Notes: generated by a model not told the origin, from the letters alone. A stretch of 33,408 nucleotides of DNA from Opitutus sp. GAS368 (GCA_945903465.1 CAMDOF010000075.1:1-33408); one strand, 5' to 3'. Positions 24,234 to 33,261 are shown, counted from the stretch's first letter. Numbers and translations are program-made.

Positions 24234-25739
24234 ATGACTCTTCTGCTCTCGCGCCTCGTCTTTTTTACCACCCTTACCTTCGGGAGCGCGCTGCTCGCCG
24301 CCGGCAACCCGCCGCGCGAGGCCAATAAAATCGCCACAGAATTCTGCGTCGGCTGCCATGGCGTCAATCTCGTCGGAGCCACCGCCCCCAACCTCCTCGA
24401 CTCCGTCTGGAAATCCGGCGGCGATGATGAGAGCATCCTGCGCAGCATCCGGCTCGGCGCCCCCGCCGCTGGGATGCCAGGCTTTGCCACCGTACTCTCT
24501 GAAGACGAATTGAGCGGCCTGCTCGTCTACCTCCGTCGTCAGGCCCGCATGTTTGCCCTCGGCAGCATCCCCAACCCGCCACCAGCGGCCGCTTCCGTAC
24601 TCATTAAGAGCGAGCAACACTCATTCCGCCTCGAAACTTTCGCCGGCCCCCTCGACACACCCTGGGGTATCGTCTTCCTCCCCGACGGCCGAATGCTCGT
24701 AAGCGACCGGATCGGCGAAATCCGCGTCATCCATCAAGGCGTCCTCGCGCCCGCCCCCATCCGCAATACCCCCAAACCTTACGTGCGCCAGGATGGCGGC
24801 TATCTCGATCTCATCGCTCATCCCGAGTATGCAAAAAATGGCTGGCTCTACCTCGCCTACACCGAACTCGGCGAAAACCGCAACACGTCAATGACTCGGG
24901 TCGTCCGCGGCAAAATTCGCGACGGCGCTTGGGTTGACCAGCAGGATGTTTTCCGCGCCGCTCAAAAGTATTATTACAGCGATAATAGCCACTATGGCTG
25001 CCGCTTTCTCTTCGACTCCACCGGCCATCTTTTCTTCACCCTCGGCGAGCGCGGCAAGGCCGACGACGCCCAGGACCTCACCAGCCCTCTTGGGAAAATC
25101 CATCGCGTGTTCGACGACGGCCGCACCCCGCCCGATAACCCTTTCGTCGGCCGCTCCGGCGCCTGCGAATCAATCTGGAGCTACGGTCACCGCCACGTCC
25201 AAGGCCTCCAATTCCACCCCGTCACCGGTAAACTGTGGGCGACGGAACACGGCCCTCGCGGTGGCGACGAACTCAACCGCATCGAGCCCGGCCGCAACTA
25301 TGGCTGGCCCATCATTTCTCAGGGCCTCGCCCAGCGTGACGAGAAAATCGAGGGCACCGCGCGGGCCGGCCTCGAATCGCCCATCGCTTGGTGGTCTCCT
25401 TCCGTCGCCACCGCCGCCATCGAATTCTACGCCGGCGACCGTTTCCCCGGGTGGAAACAGCATCTGTTCATCGCCTGCCTCGTCGGGCGCCAATTGAAAC
25501 GTCTCGTCACCGAGGGCGACCGCGTCGTTCACCAAGAAATCTTGTTCAGCGAACTGGGCCGCGTGCGCGATGTCGTCACCGGACCCGATGGCTTAATCTA
25601 CCTCGCCATGAACCACCCAGGCCGAATTGTCCGCCTCGTCCCCGACTCTCCCCGCCCCGCTGAATTCCCCCTTTTGCCAGAACCCGCTCCCAGCCCGGCC
25701 CCCACCCAGCCCGGCCCCCACCCCGCCGGCCCCCGTTAA
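24234..25739 (+). CDS. Cytochrome c / PQQ-dependent aldose sugar dehydrogenase (glucose/sorbosone dehydrogenase) fusion
   Basis: This 501-residue protein has a signal peptide (1-23, ending LLAAG). A class I cytochrome domain at about 25-105 has CVGCH (C38, C41, H42) and a Met ligand in AGMPGF (M81). After a Pro/Ala linker, residues about 130-475 form a PQQ-dependent glucose/sorbosone dehydrogenase propeller: LDTPWGIVFLPDGRMLVSDR, GGYLDLIAHPEYAKNGWLYL, HYGCRFLFDSTGHLFFTLGE, SYGHRHVQGLQFHP, TEHGPRGGDELNRIEPGRNY and GWPIIS. The family oxidises sugars in the periplasm; the fused heme could pass electrons onward. A Pro-rich tail (PAPSPAPTQPGPHPAGPR) ends the protein. Its TAA overlaps the stop of the convergent gene at 25736 by two bases. 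PQQ synthesis genes are not in the window. Confidence 0.92.
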   Translation: MTLLLSRLVFFTTLTFGSALLAAGNPPREANKIATEFCVGCHGVNLVGATAPNLLDSVWKSGGDDESILRSIRLGAPAAGMPGFATVLSEDELSGLLVYLRRQARMFALGSIPNPPPAAASVLIKSEQHSFRLETFAGPLDTPWGIVFLPDGRMLVSDRIGEIRVIHQGVLAPAPIRNTPKPYVRQDGGYLDLIAHPEYAKNGWLYLAYTELGENRNTSMTRVVRGKIRDGAWVDQQDVFRAAQKYYYSDNSHYGCRFLFDSTGHLFFTLGERGKADDAQDLTSPLGKIHRVFDDGRTPPDNPFVGRSGACESIWSYGHRHVQGLQFHPVTGKLWATEHGPRGGDELNRIEPGRNYGWPIISQGLAQRDEKIEGTARAGLESPIAWWSPSVATAAIEFYAGDRFPGWKQHLFIACLVGRQLKRLVTEGDRVVHQEILFSELGRVRDVVTGPDGLIYLAMNHPGRIVRLVPDSPRPAEFPLLPEPAPSPAPTQPGPHPAGPR

Positions 25740-26701
25740 GCCGTAACGAGCGGTTTCAGCCCACGTTCGATTGCCGCCCGTCGCGGCTCCAAAAATGGCG
25801 GCAGCGCGAGCGTCTCCCCCAGAGCCGCCATCGGCTCGTCGACGCCAAAGCCCGGCCCATCCGTCGCAATCTCAAAAAGGATCCCGTTCGGCTCACGGAA
25901 ATATAAACTCCGAAAATAGAACCGGTCCACCGGCCCGCTCGAACCGATCCCCATCTGCGCCAGCCGTAGCGCCCACGCCGCCTGCTGCACGACGTCCGGC
26001 GTCCGCAACGCCACGTGGTGAACACCGCCCGCCCCCGGACCACTCGGGGCCATTCCTCGATCGACACGCACGTGCAACTCCGCCTGCGCGCCAACCCCAC
26101 TCATCTGATACACAAACACCGTCCGTTCCACCCCCGCTCGCCCAGCCTCCTTCAACACATACTCGCCCGCTCGTACTAAATTCATCACCCGCGTCAACAC
26201 CGCATCCGTTGGTCCCAACTCCGGCACGCTTAGCATAATCGGCCCGAGCCCGCGAATCTGTTGCTCTGCTGGCACCGAACTTTTTTCCCAAGGGTGCGCC
26301 TCGCCGCTCGGGTCGACCACGAGACTTAACCGCTGCCCCTCGAAGTCTTCGAAGTCCAGCGTCGCCCGCCCGTACCTTCGCTCCACTTTACCCCGAATCA
26401 CCCCGAGATCTCCCAGGCGTCTTTCCCACCAGCTCAGCGCCACCTCATCCGACACGCGCAACCCCGTCCGCACGATGCTCCGCGTGCCCCGCTGTTCTCG
26501 CCCCACCGGCCAATCAAAAAACGTGAGATCCGTTCCCGGTGAAGCCAAACCATCCGCATAAAATAAATGATAGGCCGACACATCATCTTGATTCACGGTC
26601 TTCTTCACCAAACGAAGCCCCAGTTTCTGCGTGTAAAATGCGTGGTTGCGCGACGCGTCCGCCGTCACGGCCGTGAGATGGTGGCATCCAGTGAGCTGCA
26701 T
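25736..26701 (-). CDS. VOC-family ring-cleaving dioxygenase (MhqO/glyoxalase-like)
   Basis: This 321-residue protein has two vicinal-oxygen-chelate modules, about 1-130 and 150-300. MQLTGCHHLTAVTADASRNH opens the first and provides a metal His (H7 or H8). GVHHVALRTPDVVQQ opens the second, and GILFEIATDGPGF carries the metal Glu. VKKTVNQDDVSAYHLFYAD, TDLTFFDWP and FYFRSLYFREPNG are typical of the MhqO/'ring-cleaving dioxygenase' group, which opens hydroquinone- or catechol-like rings in the cytoplasm. Substrate specificity cannot be read here. There is no signal peptide. It converges with the sugar dehydrogenase and shares two bases with it. No MarR-type regulator is adjacent. Confidence 0.9.
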   Translation of the reverse strand: MQLTGCHHLTAVTADASRNHAFYTQKLGLRLVKKTVNQDDVSAYHLFYADGLASPGTDLTFFDWPVGREQRGTRSIVRTGLRVSDEVALSWWERRLGDLGVIRGKVERRYGRATLDFEDFEGQRLSLVVDPSGEAHPWEKSSVPAEQQIRGLGPIMLSVPELGPTDAVLTRVMNLVRAGEYVLKEAGRAGVERTVFVYQMSGVGAQAELHVRVDRGMAPSGPGAGGVHHVALRTPDVVQQAAWALRLAQMGIGSSGPVDRFYFRSLYFREPNGILFEIATDGPGFGVDEPMAALGETLALPPFLEPRRAAIERGLKPLVTA

Positions 26702-27025
26702 ACTCCCAGCGTGAACAAAAAAATCACTTCGTCCAGCCAGCGCGCCAAGAGTCTGTCGGACTCAGCCGCTTGAGGGCGTTTGTGGCTCACAAAACCGAAT
26801 TTTTATAAACTCACACTCGCAAATAATCGCTTCCAGAGGCCTTTTTTTCTAAGTCCGATCGGCCGCGAGGCCCCGCCCGCCCAACCTTCGACCGCGACGA
26901 CTAGCCCAAGCCACTCCGAAACCTGCGCCGCGCCGGCATAATGACCACGCCCAAAACCCGCCACTAAAGACCCGCCGCGCACTCAGCGCCGTTCGATAAG
27001 CTCACCTCCGGCAAAAAGGTTTCCG
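26702..27025. other. Gene-free stretch upstream of the dioxygenase
   Basis: These 324 bases contain no frame with family similarity. An AT-rich segment at about 26790-26855 (CGAATTTTTATAAACTCAC, CTTTTTTTCTAAG) could hold the minus-strand promoter of the dioxygenase gene or the transcript end of the DUF3892 gene. I see no clear boxes or hairpin. Confidence 0.5.
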
Positions 27026-27340
27026 TTAAACCCCACTGCGACCCAGCATCGGGCACAGCGTCAACAAATCGTCCGGATGCGTCTTTTCACGCTCGGTCTG
27101 CAGGTATTTTTCCCCGCCGTGCGTCAACACCACCAACTTCACCGCACCGTCCGAGGCGACCACATAGAATTCATCACTCCCCGCCTCGATCAACTTAATC
27201 GCCGCATCTTGGGAAAGTTTCCAATGCAACCGATCAGCCTGCACGCCCCCAATCGTCGCCACGCGCTCTCGCGGATCTTTGCTGTAAGCACGATTAACGA
27301 ACGTCACGGCGCGGCGGCGGTAAGGGCGAGGTTTAGCCAT
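27026..27340 (-). CDS. DUF3892-family small protein
   Basis: This 104-residue protein begins MAKPRPYRRRAVTFVNR. The core IGGVQADRLHWKLSQDAAIK, IEAGSDEFYVVASDGAVKLV, GGEKYLQTEREKTHPDDLL matches DUF3892 (G-V-x-x-x-x-x-x-W-x-L-S-x-x-x-A-I, then F-Y-V, then K-Y-L-x-T-x-x-D/E, then P-D-x-L-L). The function is unknown; members are small, cytoplasmic and often stand alone. An alternative GTG start lies six bases upstream (27346). A possible AGGA lies about 15 bases before that GTG. Nothing in the surroundings indicates a pathway. Confidence 0.8.
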   Translation of the reverse strand: MAKPRPYRRRAVTFVNRAYSKDPRERVATIGGVQADRLHWKLSQDAAIKLIEAGSDEFYVVASDGAVKLVVLTHGGEKYLQTEREKTHPDDLLTLCPMLGRSGV

Positions 27341-27760
27341 AATCACATTGGTGCGAGGGTCCTAAAAAAAAGGTGGGCGCAACGAACGAAAACGAACCCA
27401 ACCTCGGCTTTAGCAGATGGATTATGACCACGCCGGGAGCGTGATACCACTTAATTCGCCCCCGCGGGCCCACGCCCGACGCGACCAGCACGAAACATAA
27501 TCAACGGAATCAACTGATCCGCTATAATCTTAGCCATGAAGACGCTCACCTCGAAAGGATTGCATCGTCACGACCGCTCGCTCCGCCCATCACAGCGACG
27601 CGGGTTTCTTCCGCGCACTCACTCTTCCGCAATGAAACAACCAAATAAGTGCCCACTGACGCAAGTTGGGGGGCACCAGAAAGACGCATATATGCTCCGA
27701 GCTCTGCTCTGGGAGGATCCATCGGTAATGGCGTAACCACGCCATCTCCTTGGTTTCTTC
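27341..27760. other. Gene-free stretch with a candidate promoter box
   Basis: No known protein is encoded here. A perfect TATAAT occurs at 27523-27528, eight bases before an ATG at 27536, but no good -35 box lies 16-18 bases upstream. The 66-codon frame from that ATG shows no recognisable features. A small hairpin ATGGCGT-AACC-ACGCCAT lies at 27728-27745. Confidence 0.4.
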
Positions 27761-27763
27761 CAT

Positions 27764-27805
27764 GCGGCGGCGCACGATTTAAATCGTGCGCCGTCGCAAT
27801 TTTTT
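27764..27805 (+). terminator. Strong 17-bp-stem hairpin followed by a T-run; possible terminator or palindromic repeat
   Basis: CGGCGCACGATTT and AAATCGTGCGCCG (27768-27793) are exact reverse complements with no spacer. After one mismatch three more pairs extend the stem to 27764-27797. AATTTTTTTG follows, as in a Rho-independent terminator read on the plus strand. No plus-strand gene ends immediately before it, so it may instead be a dispersed palindrome or insulate the gene at 27993. Confidence 0.5.
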
Positions 27806-27992
27806 TGCCCGCGCCATCGCCTGAAGAACGCCGCTTTCACCTCTTCGCGGCGAGATCCTCGTCACCCCACCCGAGAGCGTCGCCCCACCCGGCCACCACC
27901 GGCTCCCCCAACCCGCCAACCCTTCGGTCCAAAGCCCTCGCGCTAAAATCCTCGCGCTAAAATCGCGCTTCCCGCCGCCCAGGATTTTACCC

Positions 27993-29090
27993 ATGGTCCT
28001 TCCGATGCGGATTCTCCTCACAGGTGTTTGCGGCTTTGTCGGTAGCACGCTCGCCCGTGCCCTCGCCGAATCTGGCGCGGGCCACCACGTTTACGGCATC
28101 GACAACTTCATCCGACCAGGCAGTGAATCCAATCGCGGCGACCTCAAGGCTCGGGGCGTCACTCTCTTTCACGGAGATCTCCGCTCACCCAGTGATCTGG
28201 AAACCCTGCCCGCCGTCGACTGGGTGATCGATGCCGCCGCCAACCCCAGTGTCCTCGCCGGCATCGACGGCCGCACAAGTTCGCGGCAACTGGTCGAACA
28301 CAATCTTGGCGGTACCGTGAATTTGCTGGAATTCTGCAAGCTCCACCGCGCCGGTTTTATTCTGCTCAGCACCAGCCGCGTTTACGCGATCAACCCTCTC
28401 AGCCAACTTCCCGTCGAGCCGCGCGATCACGCCTTCCACCTTCGCACCCCCGCCGCCAACGAATCCGCTTGGCCCCCGGGCGTCACCAGCGCCGGCATCG
28501 CCGAAACCTTCGCCACCACTGCGCCCATCTCGCTCTACGGCGCCACCAAGCTCGCCAGCGAGGCGCTCGCCTTGGAATACGGCGAAACCTTCCAATTTCC
28601 CGTCTTCGTCAACCGCTGCGGCGTCCTCGCCGGGGCCGGCCAGTTCGGCCGCCCCGATCAGGGTATCTTCGCCTACTGGATCAACGCCTGGCTCCAAAAA
28701 CGCCCGTTGAAGTATATCGGTTTCGGCGGTCACGGCTACCAGGTACGCGACTGCCTCCACCCCCGCGATCTTCTCAGCGTTCTCCACCAGCAGTTCTCCG
28801 CGCCGAAAATGAGCGCGGACCATCGCCTCGCTAATTTTTCAGGCGGTCACGTATCCGCAATGTCACTACGCCAGCTCAGCGACTGGTGCGCCCAGCGGCT
28901 CGGCGCCCACACCGTCAGCTCCGATCCCACCCCGCGCCCCTTCGACTTGCCTTGGGTCGTCCTCGACTCCACCAAGGCCGCGCACCTCTGGAACTGGCAA
29001 CCCACCACCTCGACCGCGAGCATCTGCGCCGAGATCGCCGCCCACGCCCAGGCTCATCCGCACTGGCTCGAGGTATCCGCTCCACTTTAA
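27993..29090 (+). CDS. NAD-dependent epimerase/dehydratase (CDP-paratose 2-epimerase-like)
   Basis: This 365-residue short-chain dehydrogenase/reductase opens with MRILLTGVCGFVGSTLARAL; the NAD-binding G-x-x-G-x-x-G is at 11-17. LLSTSRVY (124-131) and YGATKLASE (182-190) give the catalytic Ser/Thr and Y182-K186 pair. VFVNRCGVLAGAGQFGRPDQ, YIGFGGHGYQVRDCLHPRDL and NFSGG match nucleotide-sugar epimerases of the CDP-paratose/tyvelose type. The ATG at 27993 has AGGA about 9 bases upstream; an alternative ATG at 28005 would remove four residues. The stop lies 18 bases before the glycosyltransferase gene, so the pair is probably one operon for surface or lipid-linked sugars. Confidence 0.9.
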   Translation: MVLPMRILLTGVCGFVGSTLARALAESGAGHHVYGIDNFIRPGSESNRGDLKARGVTLFHGDLRSPSDLETLPAVDWVIDAAANPSVLAGIDGRTSSRQLVEHNLGGTVNLLEFCKLHRAGFILLSTSRVYAINPLSQLPVEPRDHAFHLRTPAANESAWPPGVTSAGIAETFATTAPISLYGATKLASEALALEYGETFQFPVFVNRCGVLAGAGQFGRPDQGIFAYWINAWLQKRPLKYIGFGGHGYQVRDCLHPRDLLSVLHQQFSAPKMSADHRLANFSGGHVSAMSLRQLSDWCAQRLGAHTVSSDPTPRPFDLPWVVLDSTKAAHLWNWQPTTSTASICAEIAAHAQAHPHWLEVSAPL

Positions 29091-29108
29091 GGTCATCCGC
29101 GTCCACCC

Positions 29109-29864
29109 ATGGCCACCCAGCCCACCCTCACCTTTCTTTCGGTTATTATACCCGCCCGCGACGAGGAGGAATCGCTTCCCTCAACCCTCGCTGATATTTA
29201 CTCCACCCTCAACGCCGCCACCATTCCTCACGAGATCGTCGTCGTCGATGACGGGAGCCACGACCGCACGTGGGCCGTCCTCCAAGAGTTGCGTCAGGCC
29301 GTCCCCACGCTCGCTCCCACCCAAAATACCAGCGGCGCCCACGGCTTTGGCCGCGCCGTCGTCTGGGGCCTTGATCACAGTCGCGGGGACGCCGTCGTCA
29401 TCATGATGGCCGACGCCTCTGACTCTCCCACTGATACTGTGAAATACTGGCAGCTCCTCAACGAGGGCCAAGATTGCGCCTTCGGCAGCCGCTTCGTCCC
29501 CGGCGGGCAGGTGATCGACTACCCGCGCCTTAAACTTTTCGTCAACCGCCTCGCCAATTTCCTCGTGCGCATCGGCTTCAACATCCCTCTCAACGATACC
29601 ACCAACGCCTTCAAGGCCTATCGCCGCACCGTGATCGATGGCTGCCGCCCGTTCCTCGCGCCCCACTTTAACCTCACCGTCGAACTTCCTCTAAAAGCCA
29701 TCGTGCGCGGCTACACCTTTGCCGTTACTCCGATTTCCTGGCGGAACCGGAAATTCGGCGTCGCTAAACTGAAAATCAAGGAAATGGGCAGCCGCTATTT
29801 TTTCATCTGCGCCTACGTTTGGCTAGAGAAATATTTTAGCCGGGGCGACTATCGCCGCAAGTAA
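29109..29864 (+). CDS. Family 2 glycosyltransferase (polyprenyl-phosphate sugar transferase-like)
   Basis: This 251-residue protein has the GT2 nucleotide-binding start FLSVIIPARDEEESLPSTL, VVVDDGSHDRTW (DDGS at 47-50) and VVIMMADASDSPTDTVKYW, where the DxD-type metal site reads A-D-A-S-D. GSRFVPGGQVIDYPRLKLF, NDTTNAFKAYRR and FNLTVELPLKAIVRGYTFA resemble dolichyl-phosphate mannose synthase-like enzymes, which transfer a sugar from a nucleotide to a polyprenyl phosphate. The C-terminus (WRNRKFGVAKLKIKEMGSRY, then FFICAYVWLEKYF) has one short hydrophobic stretch for membrane contact. It follows the epimerase gene by 18 bases. Confidence 0.92.
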   Translation: MATQPTLTFLSVIIPARDEEESLPSTLADIYSTLNAATIPHEIVVVDDGSHDRTWAVLQELRQAVPTLAPTQNTSGAHGFGRAVVWGLDHSRGDAVVIMMADASDSPTDTVKYWQLLNEGQDCAFGSRFVPGGQVIDYPRLKLFVNRLANFLVRIGFNIPLNDTTNAFKAYRRTVIDGCRPFLAPHFNLTVELPLKAIVRGYTFAVTPISWRNRKFGVAKLKIKEMGSRYFFICAYVWLEKYFSRGDYRRK

Positions 29865-29919
29865 CCCAATTGTAACCGAGGTCGCTTGCGCCCCCTGATT
29901 CCTGAGATAGCTACGTCAA

Positions 29920-29949
29920 CTTGAGGGATCTCGGTTAAATTCTCTCAAG
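29920..29949. promoter_or_regulatory. Small inverted repeat ahead of the second TonB receptor
   Basis: CTTGAGGGA (29920-29928) and TCTCTCAAG (29941-29949) are reverse complements with one mismatch, separated by 12 bases, and lie six bases before the start codon. It could be an operator or mRNA hairpin at the start site; there is no direct support for either. Confidence 0.3.
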
Positions 29950-29955
29950 ACCATC

Positions 29956-32900
29956 ATGCACCTGCCCATCCACTCTTATCGTCAGATCGCTCAAGTCTGC
30001 TCCGTAATCACCGGACTCCTCGCTTGCGCCCTCACACCTTGCGCGTTCGCCCAAGGCGTCGTCTCTGCGGGTCTCACCGGCGTCATCCGCGATATCAGCG
30101 GTAAACCCGTCCCCAACGCTAGCGTCACCGCCACCCACGCCCCCACCGGCACGACCTACTCGGCCACCGCCACCGCCGCCGGCCGATACAATTTCCGCGG
30201 CTTGGTCGTCGGCGGACCTTACACCATCGTCGTCACCGCCACCGCTTACAAGGGAATCACTCGGGGCGATGTCACCACGGCACTCGGCCAGGATGTCGAC
30301 CTCCCGTTCACTCTTGAGCCAAGCTCCGTCGTCGTCATGGAGAAGTTTGTCGTCAAGGATCAGGGCCTCGCCCTCGATGCCGGTGCCACCGGCGCCGCCA
30401 GCCTCCTCAATCGCGATCGCCTCCTCCTCCAACCGAGCGCCCAGCGCTCCTTCGCCGACCTCGCCCGAACCAACTCGATGGTGACGTTGCGCAACGTCCT
30501 CGGCGATCGCCAAGAGGGCGTGCTCGCTGCGGTCGGCACTAACAACCGCTTCAACTCCGTCATGCTCGACGGCGCCCGCATCAATGATGCCTTCGGCCTT
30601 AATGCCTCCGGCCTCCAATCATTTTTCAACCCGCTCTCCATCGAAACCGTCGAGCAATTCTCGATCTCCGTCTCACCCTTCGATGTCCGCCAGAGCGGGT
30701 TCACCGGCGCCGCCGTCAACGCCGTCACCCGCAGCGGCACCAATGAATTCCACGGCAGCATCTACGGCTACTACTCCGATCAAAAATACGCCGGCGCCGA
30801 CATCGCCGGGGCCACCACCGGGATCCGGCCTTTTGACGAGCGTACCACCAAGGGTGCCACCTTGAGCGGCCCGATCTGGAAGAACCACCTCTTCTTTTTC
30901 GCCAACTACGAGAAATTCCACCGGGAACAAACCGCACCCACCACGGGCCTCACGCCCGCCGCGTCCGACCTCACGGCGATCACCAACGGCGCCAACGCCA
31001 TCAAAACCGCTTCTGGCAAGAGCTTCGATTTCGGGACCTTCGGCGGCGCCACCATCCTCGCCACCGAGGAGGAAAAGAAACTCTACAAGATCGACTGGAA
31101 TATCAACCGCGACCACCGCTTGTCCGTCCGCTATAACGAGACCATCGGCAACCTGCCCCAGTTTGGGCGCTACGGTACCTTCGGGGCCTTTGGAAACGCG
31201 ATCCTCTCCGCCGCCATCCCCACCACCAGTGCCGGAACCGCGCTCACTTCCAACTTCTACGCGCAAATTCGTACTGAAAAAGTCTATGCCGGCACCGTCA
31301 ACAGCCAGTGGGCTCCCGATTTTAAAACCGAATTCAAATACGCCAAAACCTCCTACGAACAGCTCACCACCAATCCTGTCGTGCTCCCAGAGGTTCGCAT
31401 CATGGGCGTCAGCGGGGTCAACAGCGCCGGGGCCACTATCACCAACGGTTTTCTCGCCCTCGGTATGGAACAATTCCGCCATGGTAACATCATTCGCGTC
31501 GATACCACCAGCTACTCCGGCCATGCCGACTACTTCTGGAAAAACTTCACCTTCACCGGTGGCTTCGATCGCGAGCAAAGCAGTTTCTTCAACCTGTTCC
31601 GCGCCTCTTCCTACGGTACCTTTGACTATGCCTCGATCCCCGATTTCGTCGCCGATCGCCCCGCCGCTTTCAGCCGCTCCTTCTATGTTCAAGGCACGCC
31701 CGCAGCCGATATCTCAAAATTCGCCGATACCGGCCTCTTCCTTCAATCGAAGTGGGAGGCTTCTCCGCGCCTCACCCTCACCGCAGGCGCCCGTACCGAC
31801 CTGATCGACTCACCCACCCGACCACCCTTAAACAACGCCCTCGTCACCGCGCTCGGCGTTCGCAACGACGGCAACATCGACGGCACTCAAACCGTTTCGC
31901 CTCGCCTCGCCTTTAACTGGTCGTTCGACGACGAGCGCACGATGCAACTCCGCGGCGGCTTCGGCCACTTCGCCGGTCGCGCCCCTTGGGTCTTCATCTC
32001 GAATGCCTACGGCAACTCCGGCGTCGGTCGCTTCTCCGTCACCCAAAGCCCCAGTCTGGCCGCCCCGAATAACACCCCGCCCTCCCTCACCAACTTCCTG
32101 CGTACTACCTTCGATCCCGCCAACCCCATCGGGGTCGCCGCCACCGACGGCGATCCCACTGCCCGCCGCGGTATCGCCTTCCTCCAAAATGGCCTGCGCC
32201 TTCCCGCCGTCTGGCGCACCAACCTCGCCCTCGATCGCAAGGTCCCCAGCCTCGGTATCAATCTCACGGCTGAAGCCGTTTTCACCCAAACCGACAAAGC
32301 TTTCTTCACCGATAACCTGAACATCAAGCCGCTCGTCGTCACCGCCACCTCCGGACCCGCCATCGGCCTCGACGGACGCCAGCGTTTCAACGGCGCGTCG
32401 AATAGCGCCGGCGCTGCCAGCCTCGCCTTCAACGAGGTCGTTCGCGTTCGTAATATCAGCGAGGGCCGCACCGCTTATTACAGCTTAACCGCCGATCGCC
32501 CGATGAAAAATAACTGGGCCGCCAACCTCGCCTACACCTTGGGCAGCGGCCGCGAGGCCCAGTCCTTCGGCCAAACGGTCGCCCTCGATGGCTGGAGCCG
32601 CAACGCCGTGTTCAATCAAAACAGCATCGAGATCGCCCGCTCCGATTTCGAAATCCGCCACCGCCTCCAGACCACGCTTTCCCGGCAGTTCGAATTCGCC
32701 AAGGGCTGGCGCACCCGCACTTCCCTCTACTACGAGGGCCGCAGCGGTAACCCTTACTCCTACTCCTACGCCAATGACATCAACGGCGACGGCGTCACCA
32801 CCAACGATCTCATCTACGTTCCCACCGGCCCCACCGATCCCAAAGTCAGCTTGGCCGCCATGAACGCGACCCAGCAAGCCGCTTACTTCGACTTTCTCAG

Positions 32901-33261
32901 CTCTACCGGCCTCAACAAATTCGCCGGAGCCTACGCCCCACGCAATGCGTTCATCCAACCTTGGATCAACCAGCTCGACCTGAAGATCACTCAAAAAATT
33001 CCCGTCCACTCCAAGGTCGAGGTCGAACTGTTCTTCGACTTCATCAACTTCGGCTTCTGGCTCAGCCGCCATACCTTCGGAGACGTGAAACTTCTCACCA
33101 ACACCAGCAACGCCGTCTACTATCGCCGTCTCATGGGCAACGGGACCTACAACGCCGCCGGTCAAGTCGTCCCGACGTGGACCGCCACTCCCGCCGGTGT
33201 CACCATCGACAATACCGCTAGCCGCTGGCGCGTGCAATTCGGGGCCGCCTTGCGCTTCTGA
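29956..33261 (+). CDS. Oar-like TonB-dependent receptor with carboxypeptidase-regulatory-like N-terminus
   Basis: This 1101-residue protein has a signal peptide ending near CAFAQG (residues 29-34). A carboxypeptidase-regulatory-like domain follows at about 37-115 (LTGVIRDISGKPVPNASV, GRYNFRGLVVGGPYTI). The plug region is at about 150-260 (QPSAQRSFADLARTNSMV, NRFNSVMLDGARINDAFG, IETVEQFSISVSPFDVRQSG, FTGAAVNAVTRSGTNEFHGS). The barrel ends in WRVQFGAALRF with the C-terminal Phe expected for outer-membrane insertion. SNVMLDGARINDAF-type plug and NAVTRSGTNEFHG-type motifs are those of the Oar family (after the Myxococcus outer-membrane protein), which mediates uptake or export of large molecules. 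There is no SusD-like partner or TonB gene nearby. The ATG at 29956 has no Shine-Dalgarno sequence but leads directly into the signal peptide. Confidence 0.93.
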   Translation: MHLPIHSYRQIAQVCSVITGLLACALTPCAFAQGVVSAGLTGVIRDISGKPVPNASVTATHAPTGTTYSATATAAGRYNFRGLVVGGPYTIVVTATAYKGITRGDVTTALGQDVDLPFTLEPSSVVVMEKFVVKDQGLALDAGATGAASLLNRDRLLLQPSAQRSFADLARTNSMVTLRNVLGDRQEGVLAAVGTNNRFNSVMLDGARINDAFGLNASGLQSFFNPLSIETVEQFSISVSPFDVRQSGFTGAAVNAVTRSGTNEFHGSIYGYYSDQKYAGADIAGATTGIRPFDERTTKGATLSGPIWKNHLFFFANYEKFHREQTAPTTGLTPAASDLTAITNGANAIKTASGKSFDFGTFGGATILATEEEKKLYKIDWNINRDHRLSVRYNETIGNLPQFGRYGTFGAFGNAILSAAIPTTSAGTALTSNFYAQIRTEKVYAGTVNSQWAPDFKTEFKYAKTSYEQLTTNPVVLPEVRIMGVSGVNSAGATITNGFLALGMEQFRHGNIIRVDTTSYSGHADYFWKNFTFTGGFDREQSSFFNLFRASSYGTFDYASIPDFVADRPAAFSRSFYVQGTPAADISKFADTGLFLQSKWEASPRLTLTAGARTDLIDSPTRPPLNNALVTALGVRNDGNIDGTQTVSPRLAFNWSFDDERTMQLRGGFGHFAGRAPWVFISNAYGNSGVGRFSVTQSPSLAAPNNTPPSLTNFLRTTFDPANPIGVAATDGDPTARRGIAFLQNGLRLPAVWRTNLALDRKVPSLGINLTAEAVFTQTDKAFFTDNLNIKPLVVTATSGPAIGLDGRQRFNGASNSAGAASLAFNEVVRVRNISEGRTAYYSLTADRPMKNNWAANLAYTLGSGREAQSFGQTVALDGWSRNAVFNQNSIEIARSDFEIRHRLQTTLSRQFEFAKGWRTRTSLYYEGRSGNPYSYSYANDINGDGVTTNDLIYVPTGPTDPKVSLAAMNATQQAAYFDFLSSTGLNKFAGAYAPRNAFIQPWINQLDLKITQKIPVHSKVEVELFFDFINFGFWLSRHTFGDVKLLTNTSNAVYYRRLMGNGTYNAAGQVVPTWTATPAGVTIDNTASRWRVQFGAALRF

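Noticed and set aside
27536..27736. 66-codon frame after a perfect TATAAT
   Set aside because: No family similarity, no ribosome-binding site and no matching -35 box; the frame ends inside a hairpin-rich stretch.
8157..33261. SusC/SusD-type polysaccharide utilisation locus around either TonB receptor
   Set aside because: No SusD-like lipoprotein and no adjacent intact glycoside hydrolase are present, so the receptors cannot be called SusC on this evidence.
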